Of a DNA stretch of 64,000 bases, positions 52,139 to 63,850 are shown piece by piece. Made by a program: the position numbers and the translations under genes. Below the pieces are notes generated by a model. That model searched no databases and was not told the DNA's origin. It saw only the letters and a list, made by a program, of their open reading frames with translations. Source of the stretch: Lithodes maja (lineage: Eukaryota > Arthropoda > Malacostraca > Decapoda > Lithodidae); the NCBI GenBank assembly GCA_037953745.1, contig JBAKBP010013060.1:1-64000 (forward strand), in the 5' to 3' direction. Each line of letters starts with the position of its first letter. Position 1 is the first letter of the stretch.

Positions 52139-52350
52139 GGTTTGTCATCATCAGCTGTTTGTCATCATCAGCTGTTTGTCGACCATCAGCTGTTTGTCGT
52201 CATCAGCTGTTTGTCATCATCAGCTGTTTGTCATCATCAGCAGTTTGTCATCATCAGTTGTTTGTCATCATCAGCTGTTTGTCATCATCAGCTGTTTGTC
52301 ATCATCAGCTGTTTGTCATCATCAGCTGTTTGTTATCATCAGCTGTATGG
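52139..52350. repeat. 17-bp minisatellite, about 12 copies (left block)
   Basis: Unit GTCATCATCAGCTGTTT with a few variants, including GTCGACCATCAGCTG and GTCGTCATC. The same repeat reappears at 63946-64000 beyond the LINE. Confidence 0.96.
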
Positions 52351-53551
52351 TGCATACGTGCACAACAAACTCACTTGCTCTCGTGTTCCCGATTTCGACT
52401 CTTCTGAATTCTCAACTTTATGGCTCAAACTATCCTGTCATTCTCATACTAAATATTTCTGTGCTGTCTATCTTTCCCCTAACTCTACCGACTTTCCCAA
52501 ATTCTTCGACTATCTAAACTCTAAAGTGGAACACATTCTATCTATCTCTCCCTTCTCTGAAATCTCCATCTTAGGAGATTTCAACGTTCACCATCGCCAA
52601 TGGCTCTCCTCCCACTCTACTGACAAACCTGGTGAACAAGCCTACGTCTTTTCTATCATATTTGACCTAGAGCAGCTGGTCCAGCAACCCACCTGTATCC
52701 CAGATCGCTTCGGAGATCGGCCCAACATTCTTGACTTATTTCTGACTTCTAACCCTTCTTCTTATACTGTCAATCTTTTCTCTCCTTTGGGCTCCTCCGA
52801 CCATAAAATTATCTCCGTCTCCTGTCCTATCTCTTCATTACAGCCATCCGATCCTCCCAGCCGGCGGCGCTTGTGGCACTTTAGTGCTGCCGACTGGGAG
52901 GCTCTCCAGCAGTACTTCTTTGATTTCCCATGGAATGAATTATGCTTCTGTGGCCGAGGACCCTCGGAGAGTGCTGAGCGCATTACCGAGGTAATCTTTT
53001 CGGGCATGGAAGCATACATTCCATTTTCTTTCTCTCAGTCTAATGCAAAAAAAAAATTGGTTTCCTCACGCTTGTTCTACTGTTGTCCACAACAAGGAGG
53101 AAGCATTCAAACGGTACCGACGCCTTAAAACTCAAGAATTTCATTCTTCCTATGTTTCTGCCCGGAATCAAGCCAAATCTGTTCTTCGACTTGTCAAGCA
53201 CTCTTTCATCAATAATAAATGCACTGAACTATCCAACTCTAGCTCTTCCCAAGCTTTCTGGCATCTAGCCAAAAACCTCTCCTATAACTTTTCTTCCTCG
53301 CCTTTCCCTCCCCTTTTCCACTCTGATGGCACAACCATCACTTCTTCCTCTGACAAAGCTGAATTCTTTGCTCAAACTATTGCCAGAAACTCTACCTTGG
53401 ATGACTCTGATGCTATTCCTCCCTCTCCACCCCCCTCTCTCCTACTTATGCCAAATATCCTAATCTCTTCTAAAGATGTACTTTCTACCCTCTCTGGGCT
53501 TAATACTAAGAAGGCGTACGGTCCGGACGGTGTTCCTCCTGTTGTACTTAA
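52350..53551 (+). pseudogene. LINE-2 AP endonuclease (C-terminal part) and RT linker
   Basis: Reads KYFCAVYLSPNSTDFPKF, SEISILGDFNVHHRQW, RPNILDLFLTS and SSDHKIISVS, the C-terminal AP-endonuclease blocks (GDFN and SDH). The N-terminal third is missing. A frameshift lies in an A run (53047-53057). The next frame holds the linker FKRYRRLKTQEFHSSYVSAR and the RT entry KKAYGPDGVPPVVLN, where element D is inserted. The open frame appears to extend left through the minisatellite, but that part is repeat. Confidence 0.82.
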
Positions 53552-55339
53552 TGTTACGACCGTCACTACGAAATAAACAAGGGCACTTAAGAATGGACTA
53601 GATGATAGGCTATATCTGCAACAACGGTACGCTAATTCCAAACCCTCGAACTATTACGCCGGTGAACAAAAACCCTTAAACCCTCCAGAGTTAATCTCCT
53701 GGATAACGGGGTATCAATTAACTGGGTTTTAGTGCACTTCTACAAAGGCTTGCCGATGACGGCAAAGCCTACTCACAACAGGAGTATTTTACGTTAATAA
53801 AATGCTCTTAAGTAATACCTGCTTGAATAAACTATAACAAGATTTAATAAAGGAGTATATGCTAACGTTAACTTTAGTGTGAGTCTGTACTCAACACTAA
53901 ACTCTACAATGCTCTATGAAAACACTGGAAGTCTAGTCCTACAGCAATCAGATAAAGAATCTTCTGAAAACGTCTAATGCTCTAAGATGCTCGTTAATAT
54001 AGAACAGAAATAATGCAGGGGCAGGACACCAAAGTGTGTATCTTAAATACACCAAAAAGTAGGATACATATATATAACAAGGGAGTGCAACAACTCTTTG
54101 ACAGCACTAATAATCGCCACTCAAAACAGTACTTCCTTAGCCAACGTAACAGCCAAACTGGGTTGTGCACTATGCATCAACCTAGGCTAAAGTAAAGCGT
54201 GAATAATTCCTAAAGCATACACAATTAAAGTTAATAAACACAATGCTGTCTTTCTCACTAATAAAGTCTAGCAGTGGCATAAAAGGTACTAGGAAACTAG
54301 GCAGAGCGCAAGCATGCTCGTAGCCTACTGTCTCCCCTTGAACAGATTTCCCTTATGTTACGTTACGTGACTTGGAGGCTCTCTTGGTAAGTCCAGATCT
54401 CAAGTATCTGGTCTTACCCTGGCGCTCCACAAAGGTCAACAAAATGAGGTAGCAAGCATACAGGTAAGTGTAGGCAAAAGCCCTTCACCTGTATACTGCT
54501 ACACTCGCAAAGGAAAATATGCACAAGGGTTACAGGCTAGCTAGCTTCGTCGATGTTGTACAGGCTCTGACTTGCCACATACATAACTCAGACAACGACT
54601 AAAGATACCTTCCACTGTCTAGCATTAAATAATAAGAAAGAACAGCTCAATAATTAGAAGCACCCCCAAAACTAGGCTACCATATGACTATGACTCTAAT
54701 AATCCCTAAAGCTAGTGCAAACATATATGGAGAACTGGTGCTGGTCATACGACTGGCCGACTATGGAAGTCGTATGCAGAACCAGAAGAGATAAGTAATT
54801 GAATAAAGAGAGAAGTATGAAAAAGAAGAAGTTCAGAGAGAGAAATAGTAGTATAGGGGGTTATATGGGGGGACAGATTGCAAAGGACATGTAGGACCAA
54901 GCACGCTATGCCAAGCTCTGCAGGAGAAATGTGGGCAGGAGCCCCCTCAGCACTAACAAAGGCAGCAGCACCCAATCACAGATGACTACGTAATGAGGAG
55001 CAAGCGTCATATGACGCGTCAGGCACGCCAGCCAATCATGAGCGTGGGAAACTCCTCCGAGCGAGGGAGGCAGCACATACATACACACGCACATATCACC
55101 ACCACGCTGCACGCTCTCTTTCTCCTTACAACTTCACACAATGCATCTTATATTCTATCAATGATATAAAATACTTCCAAGTGTCACAGACAAGAATAAA
55201 GATCACCACTGATCTGTCTGTGACAACATGAACTCTATGAAAGAAAGAACATCGTTCTACGATTATTGTAGCCCATTTCACTGCCCTGGCGAGCGCTAGC
55301 GAGTTACGAGTGCATTCTGGCAAGCTGGCCAGCGTAACA
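53552..55339 (-). repeat. 3' LTR of element D
   Basis: On the minus strand TGTTACGC...GTCGTAACA, 1,788 bp. The polypurine tract CTTGGGCGGGG lies at 55340-55350. Clearly related to the LTR of A. It differs from the other D LTR by scattered substitutions (my estimate 1-2%). Confidence 0.93.
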
Positions 55340-55690
55340 CCCCGCCCAAGATGTGGGACGTTTCAGCCTCAGGTGAACTCCACATCTGACCAGACAGAAT
55401 GCCCCCCAACCCCGCATCACCCAGCTACTCTCCCAAGTTGTGAAAACAAGGCACGATCACAAACATAAAACACTGCATTATAACAAAATCTGCACAACAC
55501 TTCCCCAAAATAATAGCATCATAATAATTATATCACGCTCAACGAGCAAACTTCACCAAGCCTAGCCTACTAAGACAACAGCTCAGAGTGTCTTAGATTC
55601 TTGCTGTGATATACTGCACTTATATACTATCAAAAAGAATGAGTTTTTATGTGAGGTTTTTATATTTTTAATAGTGTTTTTGGCGGTGTT
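55340..55690 (-). other. 3' noncoding region of element D
   Basis: No coding sequence. Carries the gypsy 3' region, including AAAACTCATTCTTTTTGATA on the plus strand, similar to the equivalents in A and B. Confidence 0.6.
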
Positions 55691-55693
55691 GCA

Positions 55694-56409
55694 CTACAGG
55701 GGCAAGCCTAATTTTTCTCCACTCTCAACCAACCACTGACTGAACGGCGAGGGTTCTCCTTCAAACATACCCTCCCATGACAAACAATCAGCCAGAACAT
55801 TATCAGTGCCCTTAACATGCCACACATCCAACTTGTGTTCCGGCAGCAAAACAACATCTGACACTGATAAACTGTCCAGTTCATCACAAGACTGGCACTT
55901 CTCTTCGCTCTCTCTGGCAACGGGACCTGCCAATAACCCTTCACTATTTCTACCTTAGTGATAAACGAGGCAGCCCCGATGCGGTCTATGGGGTCGTCAA
56001 CTCTGGGTAATGGATAGGCGTCTGTCAGGGATAATGCTTCCACACTCTTACAATCAACTCAATCACGGATCTTGCCACTTAACTCAGGTTGCAAAGTTAC
56101 TGGCAACCACCACTCACGATATCCCTTATCCCTCAGACCCTTTTTCCACATGTAGTCTAGCTCTGCTTTCACGACAGACTGTTGAGCAGGATTTATACGG
56201 TAGGGAACTAACTTTAGCCTTGCACTGTCTCCAGCCTCCATGTCGGATTCTACCCCGTACATCAGGCCTGGAGAAGCAACAAACATGCAGAAGTACTGCC
56301 ACAGCCTAGTAAACAACTTCTCTTGGCGCTCAGGAACAAGAGGTTGCAACTTATCTCGAAGAACTACATGCCTAGTGCCCTCCCACAACCCAGCCGAGAC
56401 CGTAGTTTC
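55694..56409 (-). pseudogene. RT and RNase H remnants of element D
   Basis: Read leftward from 56409: LFTRLWQYFCMFVASPGL, DSARLKLVPYRINPA and LPVTLQPELSGKIRD (RT N-terminus). A stop follows, then SLTDAYPLPRVDDPIDRIG and KGYWQVPLPERAK. A deletion removes YLDD and most of RNase H. A shifted frame ends KLDVWHVKGTDNVLADCLSW, an RNase H tail unlike the HIAG...ADCLSRV of A and C. Not functional. Confidence 0.75.
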
Positions 56410-56421
56410 TACACTATAGTC

Positions 56422-56871
56422 TCAATCCTTCTCCACCTTTGTCCCTAGAACAGCCAGGTCATGAGAGGGACAATCTGTACCACCTGTGCAGTCACTCCCA
56501 TAGTTCATAATTGCTAAGGCTTCCCCGCCGATACCATACATGCGCACCCCCACATTCCTTGCGACTACATCTGCCTGCGCAGCATCACCGCCTTCAGCGA
56601 CATGGTCAGATACAGTCGGTCTATGGTAGGGCTGTTGCATTTTACTAGGGCAGCATTGGGAGGCTATGCGACGGCCGGGCGCATCCACTCCACAGCCAAC
56701 CTCACCAATCTGCTCAATGTCTTGATTCTGATCACCACCCATAGCAGCCATGGGTCGACCCTGACCTGACAACCATGCCAAAGCCTCGTCGCCCACCTTG
56801 AACCACTGAAACAACAAGGCCAACGGTTTACTAACACTCAAGTGACCTGCCGGCGGAACCTCGTGCACCAC
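56422..56871 (-). pseudogene. Divergent integrase C-terminal segment of element D, shared with B
   Basis: FKVGDEALAWLSGQGRPMAA and DAPGRRIASQCC look like a degraded GPY/F module at the integrase C-terminus, followed by an unknown linker (GVRMYGIGGEALAIMNYGSD, TDCPSHDLAVLGTKVEK). B has the same segment (about 20900-21330). A and C do not have it. Its function is unknown; it probably derives from another gypsy lineage. Confidence 0.65.
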
Positions 56872-56910
56872 ATGAGTTGTGAGGCCTGGGTGCTCGGCAC
56901 AAACAGCGGA

Positions 56911-57312
56911 TTATGAACCGAGCAGGTGCTGGAGCGCTGCACACTGCTGCTCAGGCAGGTGCTCTGGCGCTTCCACAGCCACCTGACTCGTGTCCCCCGC
57001 CCACTGCTCCACCGAGACATGACAATCCCAACTCTCCTCCACCTGTGCCCCACTGCCCCCCTCTCCTTCTCCACCTTGGCCGCTGCAGACCAACACAGGG
57101 ACAGTAGGCTGCTCAGGTGGTTGCCTCACAAACTCCTCTAACAGGTTCACCTGACATGCTTCCCCGTCCTCGAGTTCAATAGCCCCGTTCCCACAACTCT
57201 CAAGACTAAGATCTTCTAGTTTCCCCTGGGAACTACTTTGTCGCGGAGTGCCATCACGCCCTACCGTGTCACTAGGGAGGACAGGTTCTGGGGCCACTCC
57301 GGAGCTTATCAT
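56911..57312 (-). pseudogene. Post-protease region of element D across the integrase deletion
   Basis: CGNGAIELEDGEACQVNLLEEF joins the sequence before the integrase (NGAIELEED in A) directly to the end of the integrase (CHMNLVKEF in A). The same junction occurs in B near 20590. EQWAGDTSQVAVEAPEHLPE follows, as in all family members. It ends at a stop near 56911. Confidence 0.8.
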
Positions 57313-57324
57313 TGGGTCAAGTAC

Positions 57325-58518
57325 CTAGTCACCAAGGAGTGTTGCTGGGTCCAAACTCTCAACCCGACCAGCCTTGACGTTCTCCTTCCGACCCTTCCTC
57401 CGCTGGTCTAGAGCTTGGGTACTAGGCTGTGACACCTGAGCGGACTGAGATCTCTCGAGCCCTTCTTGCCCCTCCCTACTCGTGTCGGCCGCCCTCTCGG
57501 CAACGACTAAGGGTGGAACCTCGGAAGTGGGCACCGCAAAGTCAATGCCGAGAAGGAGGTCGACCCCCTCAACTGGCAATTTCTCCACCACACCCACATC
57601 CAACTCCCGTGTCACACCGTCCACCTCAAGCTCTACTCTGACCAGCGGGTAAGACCGCGTAGCATTGATACCTTGAACCACCACAACCCGAGCCGCGTTA
57701 ATAGGCTTGCCAGTGAAATTCTGAATCAGTGTCTGGGAAGCGCCCGTATCACGTAGCAACTCAAGCCTATGCTCCACACCAGTCCACCTCACAGTGCCAT
57801 GCCCCCTATGACCACAAAAAACATCACAGACGGGTGACGAGCCCTCCTGCTGCTTCTGCATCGGCGATGACTTCGCAACCGACTGTTTACCCCGGGCAAA
57901 CGTGGAAGACCTCAAAGACACGCCGATGTTGCTCACTAGTGACACCACTGCTGTAGGCGGTGCGCTCGGACATGAGCGCGCAATATGCCCCTTCTCATGA
58001 CACTTGAAACACTCCACTTCGCTCTTGGACTTCCTCTGAGGTGAGGAAGGGCCCTGGCACTTCTTTAACGGGAAGGGTTTCGACTTGGGTTCATAATTGG
58101 CAACAGTACTCTTAAATGGATAATTAGTTGTGTCATTAAATCGGGGGGGTGGAGTGGTACGCCCCTGGTTACCTGCCTCAGCTCTCTGTGCAGACCCACA
58201 CCCACGAATCAATGACACCCTAAGGACAGCCAGCTTAGCCGCCTTCTGCAGAGTTTTCGGTTGCTTTTCTTTCAGGTTAAGAGTCAAGTCACTGCCAGTA
58301 CACTTAAAAAATTGCTCTATCAACACTAATTGCTTAACTGCATCAAAAGTATTTGCCTTCTCCGACCTCAACCAATTTTCAAGTGCATCTGACAGCTCTC
58401 TAGCGTGTTCCTGGAAAGTACTCTCCTTTCTTTTTGGAACCGCCCTAAACTTCAGCCTATAGGTCTCTGGCTGTAGCTCATATGCCCTCAGGACAGCCTC
58501 TTTCAACAACTCATAATT
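57325..58518 (-). CDS. gag-pro: Gag C-terminus, CCHC knuckle and protease of element D
   Basis: From NYELLKEAVLRAYELQPETY through KFRAVPKRKESTFQEHAREL to the CCHC knuckle CFKCHEKGHIARSC and protease LLRDTGASQTLIQNF, then GVDLLLGIDFAVPTSE (most copies have GND in place of GID). It ends LDPATLLGD at a stop (57325-57327). At its 5' side (58519) the frame is cut by a retroposed insert. Confidence 0.85.
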   Translation of the reverse strand, partial: NYELLKEAVLRAYELQPETYRLKFRAVPKRKESTFQEHARELSDALENWLRSEKANTFDAVKQLVLIEQFFKCTGSDLTLNLKEKQPKTLQKAAKLAVLRVSLIRGCGSAQRAEAGNQGRTTPPPRFNDTTNYPFKSTVANYEPKSKPFPLKKCQGPSSPQRKSKSEVECFKCHEKGHIARSCPSAPPTAVVSLVSNIGVSLRSSTFARGKQSVAKSSPMQKQQEGSSPVCDVFCGHRGHGTVRWTGVEHRLELLRDTGASQTLIQNFTGKPINAARVVVVQGINATRSYPLVRVELEVDGVTRELDVGVVEKLPVEGVDLLLGIDFAVPTSEVPPLVVAERAADTSREGQEGLERSQSAQVSQPSTQALDQRRKGRKENVKAGRVESLDPATLLGD

Positions 58519-59066
58519 GGGCGGGTGCCCAACCCCGAAAGGAGTTGAAATAGGGGAGCTATCCCCCCGCCAAAGGCGGCTTTCTAGGGCGTTTCCTAGC
58601 TGATGCTGAGAGGATTGGGTTCTAGTCATGTGGTGATGGGCTGGTCCATCCGAGTCAGAACTGAGCGATCTCTGCCATACCCATAGCTTACTCTGACTGT
58701 TCCTTTTACTTATATATCTTCTAGATCTCAAGTGGCGGCGTCTTTTCCGTGGATTGACCTCCCTACTGCCAACCTAGAAGTTGGCAGATTGGGAGCCAAA
58801 GCGTCATATTTTTCCCTTACCCCTCAACTTTCACTTCATAATTGCTGAGGGGCACAGGGCCTTGGGTGGGGCTTTGGTTTCCCGGGCGTTTCCGCCCCCT
58901 CCTCAGCTCCCTGCCTTGGAGTGGCTTCGGTCACCCAGGCTTTGTTAGTGGTAAGCAGGGAGGATTTTGTGGGGGCGCTCGTTTATGGCCTTGGCCTTGC
59001 TCGAGACCTTTGGGCTGTTCGGCCAGACAGCCTGGGGAACAACAACAACAACAACAACTCATAATT
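58505..59066 (+). mobile_element. Retroposed insert with 14-bp duplication and (AAC)n tail, in gag of element D
   Basis: AACAACTCATAATT occurs at 58505-58518 and 59053-59066. The 534 bp between them (58519-59052) ends in AAC repeats. No protein motif is seen. It opens GGGCGGGTGCCCAACCCC. The duplication and simple tail indicate target-primed insertion of a SINE, a LINE tail or a processed RNA. I do not recognise the source, and no other copy is obvious in the window. Confidence 0.75.
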
Positions 59067-59832
59067 CACACAGGAATCTAGGGGTAAAGCATCGTACGCC
59101 TTGAGTGCTTTCCCCGTCAATCGTGAAGAAACAAGAGCTGCCCACTTCTCCTCGGGCCATTGGTGGTCCCGGCATTTTTTCTCAAAACGTAGAAAGAATT
59201 CTGTAACTCCTAACTCATCAAACACTGGAACCAACTTTAGTAGATGCGACAGGGACTGGTCATGGGCTCGACCCCCCTGGACGACCCGGTTCCTCGTCAC
59301 CTCTACATGAGTTTTCTCTAGGTCAACATCGGCATGATACCTTTCAGACTCAAACTTGCGCTCAGACTCTCACTCACGCTGCTCGAGCTCAGCCTGTCGC
59401 TCCTGCTTTCGCTGCTCGAATTTGGCGAGCTCGAGCTGAAACAACATCTCGGGAGGCAAACCCTGAGGAAGGGGTGCTACTACCGGGGAACCACCCAATG
59501 AGTCACTTAGAGGCATACCCAACCGCCAGCGGGCCTCGGCCTGTGGGAACGTACTCGGCTCCGGACCCCGAGGGGGCGCCATGACAGGAGTTGAGTGGAA
59601 TGGGGGCTAGGACGAAGGTGCCCCAGCTCCCGCTTCACCCGAAGCCCCATGCACCCCACCGAGCACACAGGTAACCAGCTCACCTCTCGACAAACCGCTA
59701 GTACCAGGAAACCCTAAGACCGTGGCCACACACTGCAGTCCGTACCGGTCTAGCCCCGACACACGATCCGCTGACACAGGCTCCTCCAAAAATCTCCGAG
59801 CATCCTCCTCATTGTTCACCACCCGAACGCCG
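59067..59832 (-). pseudogene. gag: Gag middle and N-terminal part of element D
   Basis: Pieces on the minus strand: GVRVVNNEEDARRFLEEP and DRYGLQCVATVLG (59830-59607, stop), then PPRGPEPSTFPQAEARW and PPEMLFQLELAKFEQRKQER (59582-59370, stop), then QSLSHLLKLVPVFDELGVTE, FFLRFEKKCRDHQWPEEKW and ALPLDSCVNYEL up to the retroposon. At least two stops occur, unlike B, where the same region is open. Confidence 0.8.
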
Positions 59833-59836
59833 TTAA

Positions 59837-60271
59837 CCCTTCCTACCCGGGCAGTCTTACCTAAGGACGGTCGCCCGTACCCGGGCGAAATGGCTGAAAA
59901 ACGTCTAGGCCTAGACTACCGTATTTATGTTTATTTTCACTGCTTGAACTTTCCCACTCATCTATAATCGTAGTGCGGTTTTCAATCTGTATTTTGGCGT
60001 TGAGTAGAGCTCTGTAAGTCAACTGGTTCAGTTGTGATGACGATTTCAGTGGAGCAAATATTGCAGAGATGTTGCCAATATGGGGGCTTTTCAGACACTA
60101 ATTTGTCTTACGTCAGAACAATAACATTGAAGAGTCTTCTCCTTCTTGTTTTCGGAGGTGCGGTGACGCAACGCTTGGGTTTGTTGACATACGTCGTACG
60201 CACGGCGTTCAGACCAAGCTTAATTAGCTATTAAGCTGCCGTCTTAGGTAAGGCAGCCCGGGTAGGAAGGG
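59837..60271. mobile_element. piggyBac-like MITE-7 in gag of element D
   Basis: TTAA at 59833-59836 and 60272-60275. The ends CCCTTCCTACCCGGGCAGTC and, inverted, CCCTTCCTACCCGGGCTGCC extend for about 35 bp. 435 bp; the short ORF inside has no motif. Gag homology resumes on both sides. Confidence 0.9.
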
Positions 60272-60275
60272 TTAA

Positions 60276-60351
60276 ACAACTCCACCTTCTCCACCTCCTC
60301 GCCTGCCTCCCGCACTGTGCCCTCACTATGCTCAGACCCGTCCAGTGACAT
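60276..60351 (-). pseudogene. gag: Gag start of element D
   Basis: ATG at 60351-60349 on the minus strand opens MSLDGSEHSEGTVREAGEE, like MSNDGSMHSEDTVREADSE of A. It is separated from the rest of gag by MITE-7. Confidence 0.7.
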
Positions 60352-60596
60352 GATGGAGTCAACAAAAACAAATCTCAGTCAAGACAAAAGTAGCCAAACT
60401 TTCGCGTAGCTTTATTCACCAAAAAATATTTGAAGATGTTCTTGAGTGCAATACTAGGTCACCAATAACTCCAACAAGTTCTATATATCCTCAAAACAAT
60501 GTCTGCTGCCAACAATGCGAGAAATAAATTCAACCCAAATGGCAATAAGATTTCTTCCCCCCCAAAAAAATGCAATATTCAGTTCACTATATTCTG

Positions 60597-60610
60597 GTCT
60601 AAGGTCGCCA
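60597..60610 (-). other. Primer-binding site of element D
   Basis: On the minus strand TGGCGACCTTAGAC lies two bases after the 5' LTR end. It shares the core with A, B and C but differs from base 11 on. Confidence 0.7.
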
Positions 60611-60612
60611 TT

Positions 60613-62404
60613 TGTTACGACCGGCACTACGAAATAAACAAGGGCACTTAAGAATGGACTAGATGATAGGCTATATCTGCAACAACGGTACGCTAATTCC
60701 AAACCCTCGAACTATTACGCCGGTGAACAAAAACCCTTAAACCCTCCAGAGTTATTCTACTGGATAACGGGGTATCAATTAACTGGGTTTTAGTGCACTT
60801 CTACAAAGGCTTGCCGATGACGGCAAAGCCTACTCACAACAGGAGTACTTTACGTTAATAAAATGCTCTTAAGTAATAACTGCTTGAATAAACTATAACA
60901 AGATTTAATAAAGGAGTATATGCTTAGGTTAACTTTAGTGTGAGTCTGTACTCAACACTAAACTCTACAATGCTCTATGAAAACACTGGAAGTCTAGTCC
61001 TACAGCAATCAGATAAAGAATCTTCTGAAAACGTCTGATGCTCTAAGATGCTCGTTAATATAGAACAGAAATAATGCAGGGGCAGGACACCAAAGTGTGT
61101 ATCTTAAATAAACCAAAAAGTAGGATACATAATTATATATAACAAGGGAGTGCAACAACTCTGTGACAGCACTAATAATCGCCACTCAAAACAATACTTC
61201 CTTAGCCAACGTAACAGCCAAACTGGGTTGTGCACTATGCATCAACCTAGGCTAAAGTAAAGCGTGAATAATTCCTAAAGCATACACAATTAAAGTTAAT
61301 AAACACAATGCTGTCTTTCTCACTAATAAAGTCTAGCAGTGGCATAAAAGGTACTAGGAAACTAGGCAGAGCGCAAGCATGCTCGTAGCCTACTGTCTCC
61401 CCTTGAACAGATTTCCCTTATGTTACGTTACCTGACTTGGAGGCTCTCTTGGTAAGTCCAGATCTCAAGTATCTGGTCTTATCCTGGCGCTCCACAAAGG
61501 TCAACAAAATGAGGTAGCAAGCATACAGGTAAGTGTAGGCAAAAGCCCATCACCTGTATACTGCTACACTCGCAAAGGAAAATATGCACAAGGGTTACAG
61601 GCTAGCTAGCTTCGTCGATGTTGTACAGGCTCTGACTTGCCACATACATAACTCAGACAACGACTAAAGATACCTTCCACTGTCTAGCATTAAATAATAA
61701 GAAAGAACAGCTCAATAATTAGAAGGACCCCCAACACTAGGCTACCATATGACTATGACTCTAATAATCCCTAAAGCTAGTGCAAACATATATGGAGAAC
61801 TGGTGCTGGTAATACGACTGGCCGACTATGGAAGTCGTATGCAGAACCAGAAGGGATAAGTAATTGAATAAAGAGAGAAGTATTAAAAAGAAGAAGTTCA
61901 GAGATAGAAATAGTAGTATAGGGGGTTATATGGGTGGACAGATTGCAAAGGACATGTAGGACCAAGCACGCTATGCCAAGCTCTGCAGGAGAAACACGGG
62001 CAGGAGCCCCCTCAGCACTAACAAAGGCAGCAGCACCCAATCACAGACGACTACGTCATGAGGAGTAAGCGTCGTATGACGCGTCAGGCCCGCCAGCCAA
62101 TCATGATTGTGGAAAACTCCTCCGAGCGAGGGAGGCAGCACATACATACACACGCACATATTACCACCACGCTGCACGCTCTCTTTCTCCTTACAACTTC
62201 ACACAATGCATCTTATATTCTATCAATGATATAAAATACTTCCAAGTGTCACAGACAAGAATAAAGATCACCACTGATCTGTCTGTGACAACATGAACTC
62301 TATGAAAGAAAGAACATCGTTCTACGATTATTGTAGCCCATTTCACTGCCCTGGCGAGCGCTAGCGAGTTACGAGTGCATGCTGGCAAGCTGGCCAGCAT
62401 AACA
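60613..62404 (-). repeat. 5' LTR of element D
   Basis: 1,792 bp, starting TGTTATGC on the minus strand and ending GTCGTAACA. It matches 53552-55339 with scattered differences. Followed on the plus strand by the TTAA duplication (62405-62408). Confidence 0.93.
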
Positions 62405-62408
62405 TTAA

Positions 62409-63850
62409 AAACTGTGCTTCCATGCTGACCCCCTGCCTAGGCAAACTCTTTCGTCTCTGTCTCTCCTCTAACGTCTTTCCTTCTTGCTGGAAGTTTGCTC
62501 TCATTCAACCTGTCCCAAAGAAGGGTGACCGCTCTCAGCCCTCCAACTATTGTCCAATTTTTTGTTTTCCAACTATTTTTGAAACTATTCTTGCTTCCAA
62601 ATTTCTTAAGCATTTCTCTTCTCATAATCTGCTCTCAGATCGCCAGTATGGTTTCCTTAAGGGTTGCTCTACTGGTGATCTTCTTTCATATCTTACTAAC
62701 TCTTGGTCATCCAACTTTCGGGACTTCGGTGAGACTTTTTCTGTTGCACTAGACATATCGAAGGCCTTCGATAGAGTCTGGCACAAATCTTTAATTTCCA
62801 AACTGCCCTCCTTTGGTTTCTGTCCCTCCATCTATGCCTTTGTCTCTAATATCCTTTCCGGCAGTTCCATAGCTGCGGTTGTGGACGGCCATCGCTCATT
62901 TCCTCATCCTATCAACTCCAGTGTTCCTCAGGGTTCTGCCCTATTTCGTATTCTCTTTCTAATTTTCATTAATGATCTTCTCAACTGTACATCCAGATCC
63001 ATCCATTCATATGCAGACGACTCTACTTTACACCACTCAATTAGTTTTCCTGAACGCCCCCAGCCAGCAGTCCCTCAAAAGTAAACGTAATGAAGCCATA
63101 AAATACTTATCTTTTGATCTAGCTACTATTTCCAATTGGGGTAGAGAAAACCTTGTTGCATTTAATTATTCCAAAACTCAATTTATCAATCTTACTACCC
63201 GTCAGGAACCTCCAGAGGACTATCCCTTATTCTTCAACAATACAAAAATCAACCCTTCATCTTCCCTCAATGTTCTCAGTGTCTCTTTTTCTTCTGCTCT
63301 CACTTGGAAAAACCATATTACCAGTCTCGCTAAGGCAGCCTCCCAGAAGCTGGGTGTGCTCAACCGCCTCAAAGGGTTCTTTACCCCTGCACAGCTTCTT
63401 GCTCTGTACAGGGGCACAGTGCTTCCTTGTATTGAGTATTGTTCACATGTGTGGGGAGGATCCTCTCACACCGCACTCCTAGATAAAGTAGAAAGGAAAG
63501 CCTTTCGTATCATTACCTCCCGTCCACTCACCAACTCTGCAATCTCTCTCTCTTCACCGCAATGTTGCATCTCTCTCGCTATTCTATCGCTACTACAATA
63601 ATCAGTGTTCCTCAGTGCTTTCCCAGTGTATACCATCTCCTCTACGTAGGGTACGTAATACCGCCTTGCAACACAATCCCACCCCTACTCTGTGTAACTC
63701 TCCAACCCAAGAGTGAAATGCTATTCTCAGACTTTCTTCTATTCAACTGCTGAGCTCTGGAACTCTCTCCCAGAATCAGTCTTTCCCTCTGCCTATGACT
63801 TAAATTGCTTCAAACTCCGTGTGTCCAGGCATTTTAGCTCGAACGTCCCT
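62409..63850 (+). pseudogene. LINE-2 reverse transcriptase, right part
   Basis: Continues the RT: FALIQPVPKKGDRSQPSNY, SDRQYGFLKGCSTGDLL, VALDISKAFDRVWHKSLISK, SSVPQGSALFRILFLIFIND and catalytic SYADDS (about 63007-63024). A frameshift near 63065 moves the reading frame. The thumb follows (NWGRENLVAFNYSKTQF, KLGVLNRLKGFFTPAQLLAL, IEYCSHVWGGSS). Another shift near 63600 precedes the degraded C-terminus. Similar in order and motifs to LINE-3 at 29.4-30.3 kb. Confidence 0.85.

Larger units (their letters stand above)
53552..62404 (-). mobile_element. Element D: internally deleted gypsy element related to B
   Basis: Flanked by TTAA duplications, with LTRs at both ends, the primer site at the right and the polypurine tract at the left; transcription would run leftward. 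Encodes Gag and protease but lacks the integrase core and most of RT. It shares with B the same integrase deletion and the same divergent inserted segment. It is itself hit by a piggyBac-like MITE and a retroposon. Confidence 0.9.

Noticed and set aside
52126..52407. ORFs rich in SSAVCHHQLFVII repeats
   Set aside because: A 17-bp repeat reads open in three frames; no protein function is implied.
58842..59081. 79-aa Gly/Trp/Pro-rich ORF
   Set aside because: Falls in the retroposed insert; ends in the AAC tail as polyGln. No evidence for coding.
59722..60234. Plus-strand ORFs near MITE-7
   Set aside because: Antisense to gag or inside the MITE; no motif.
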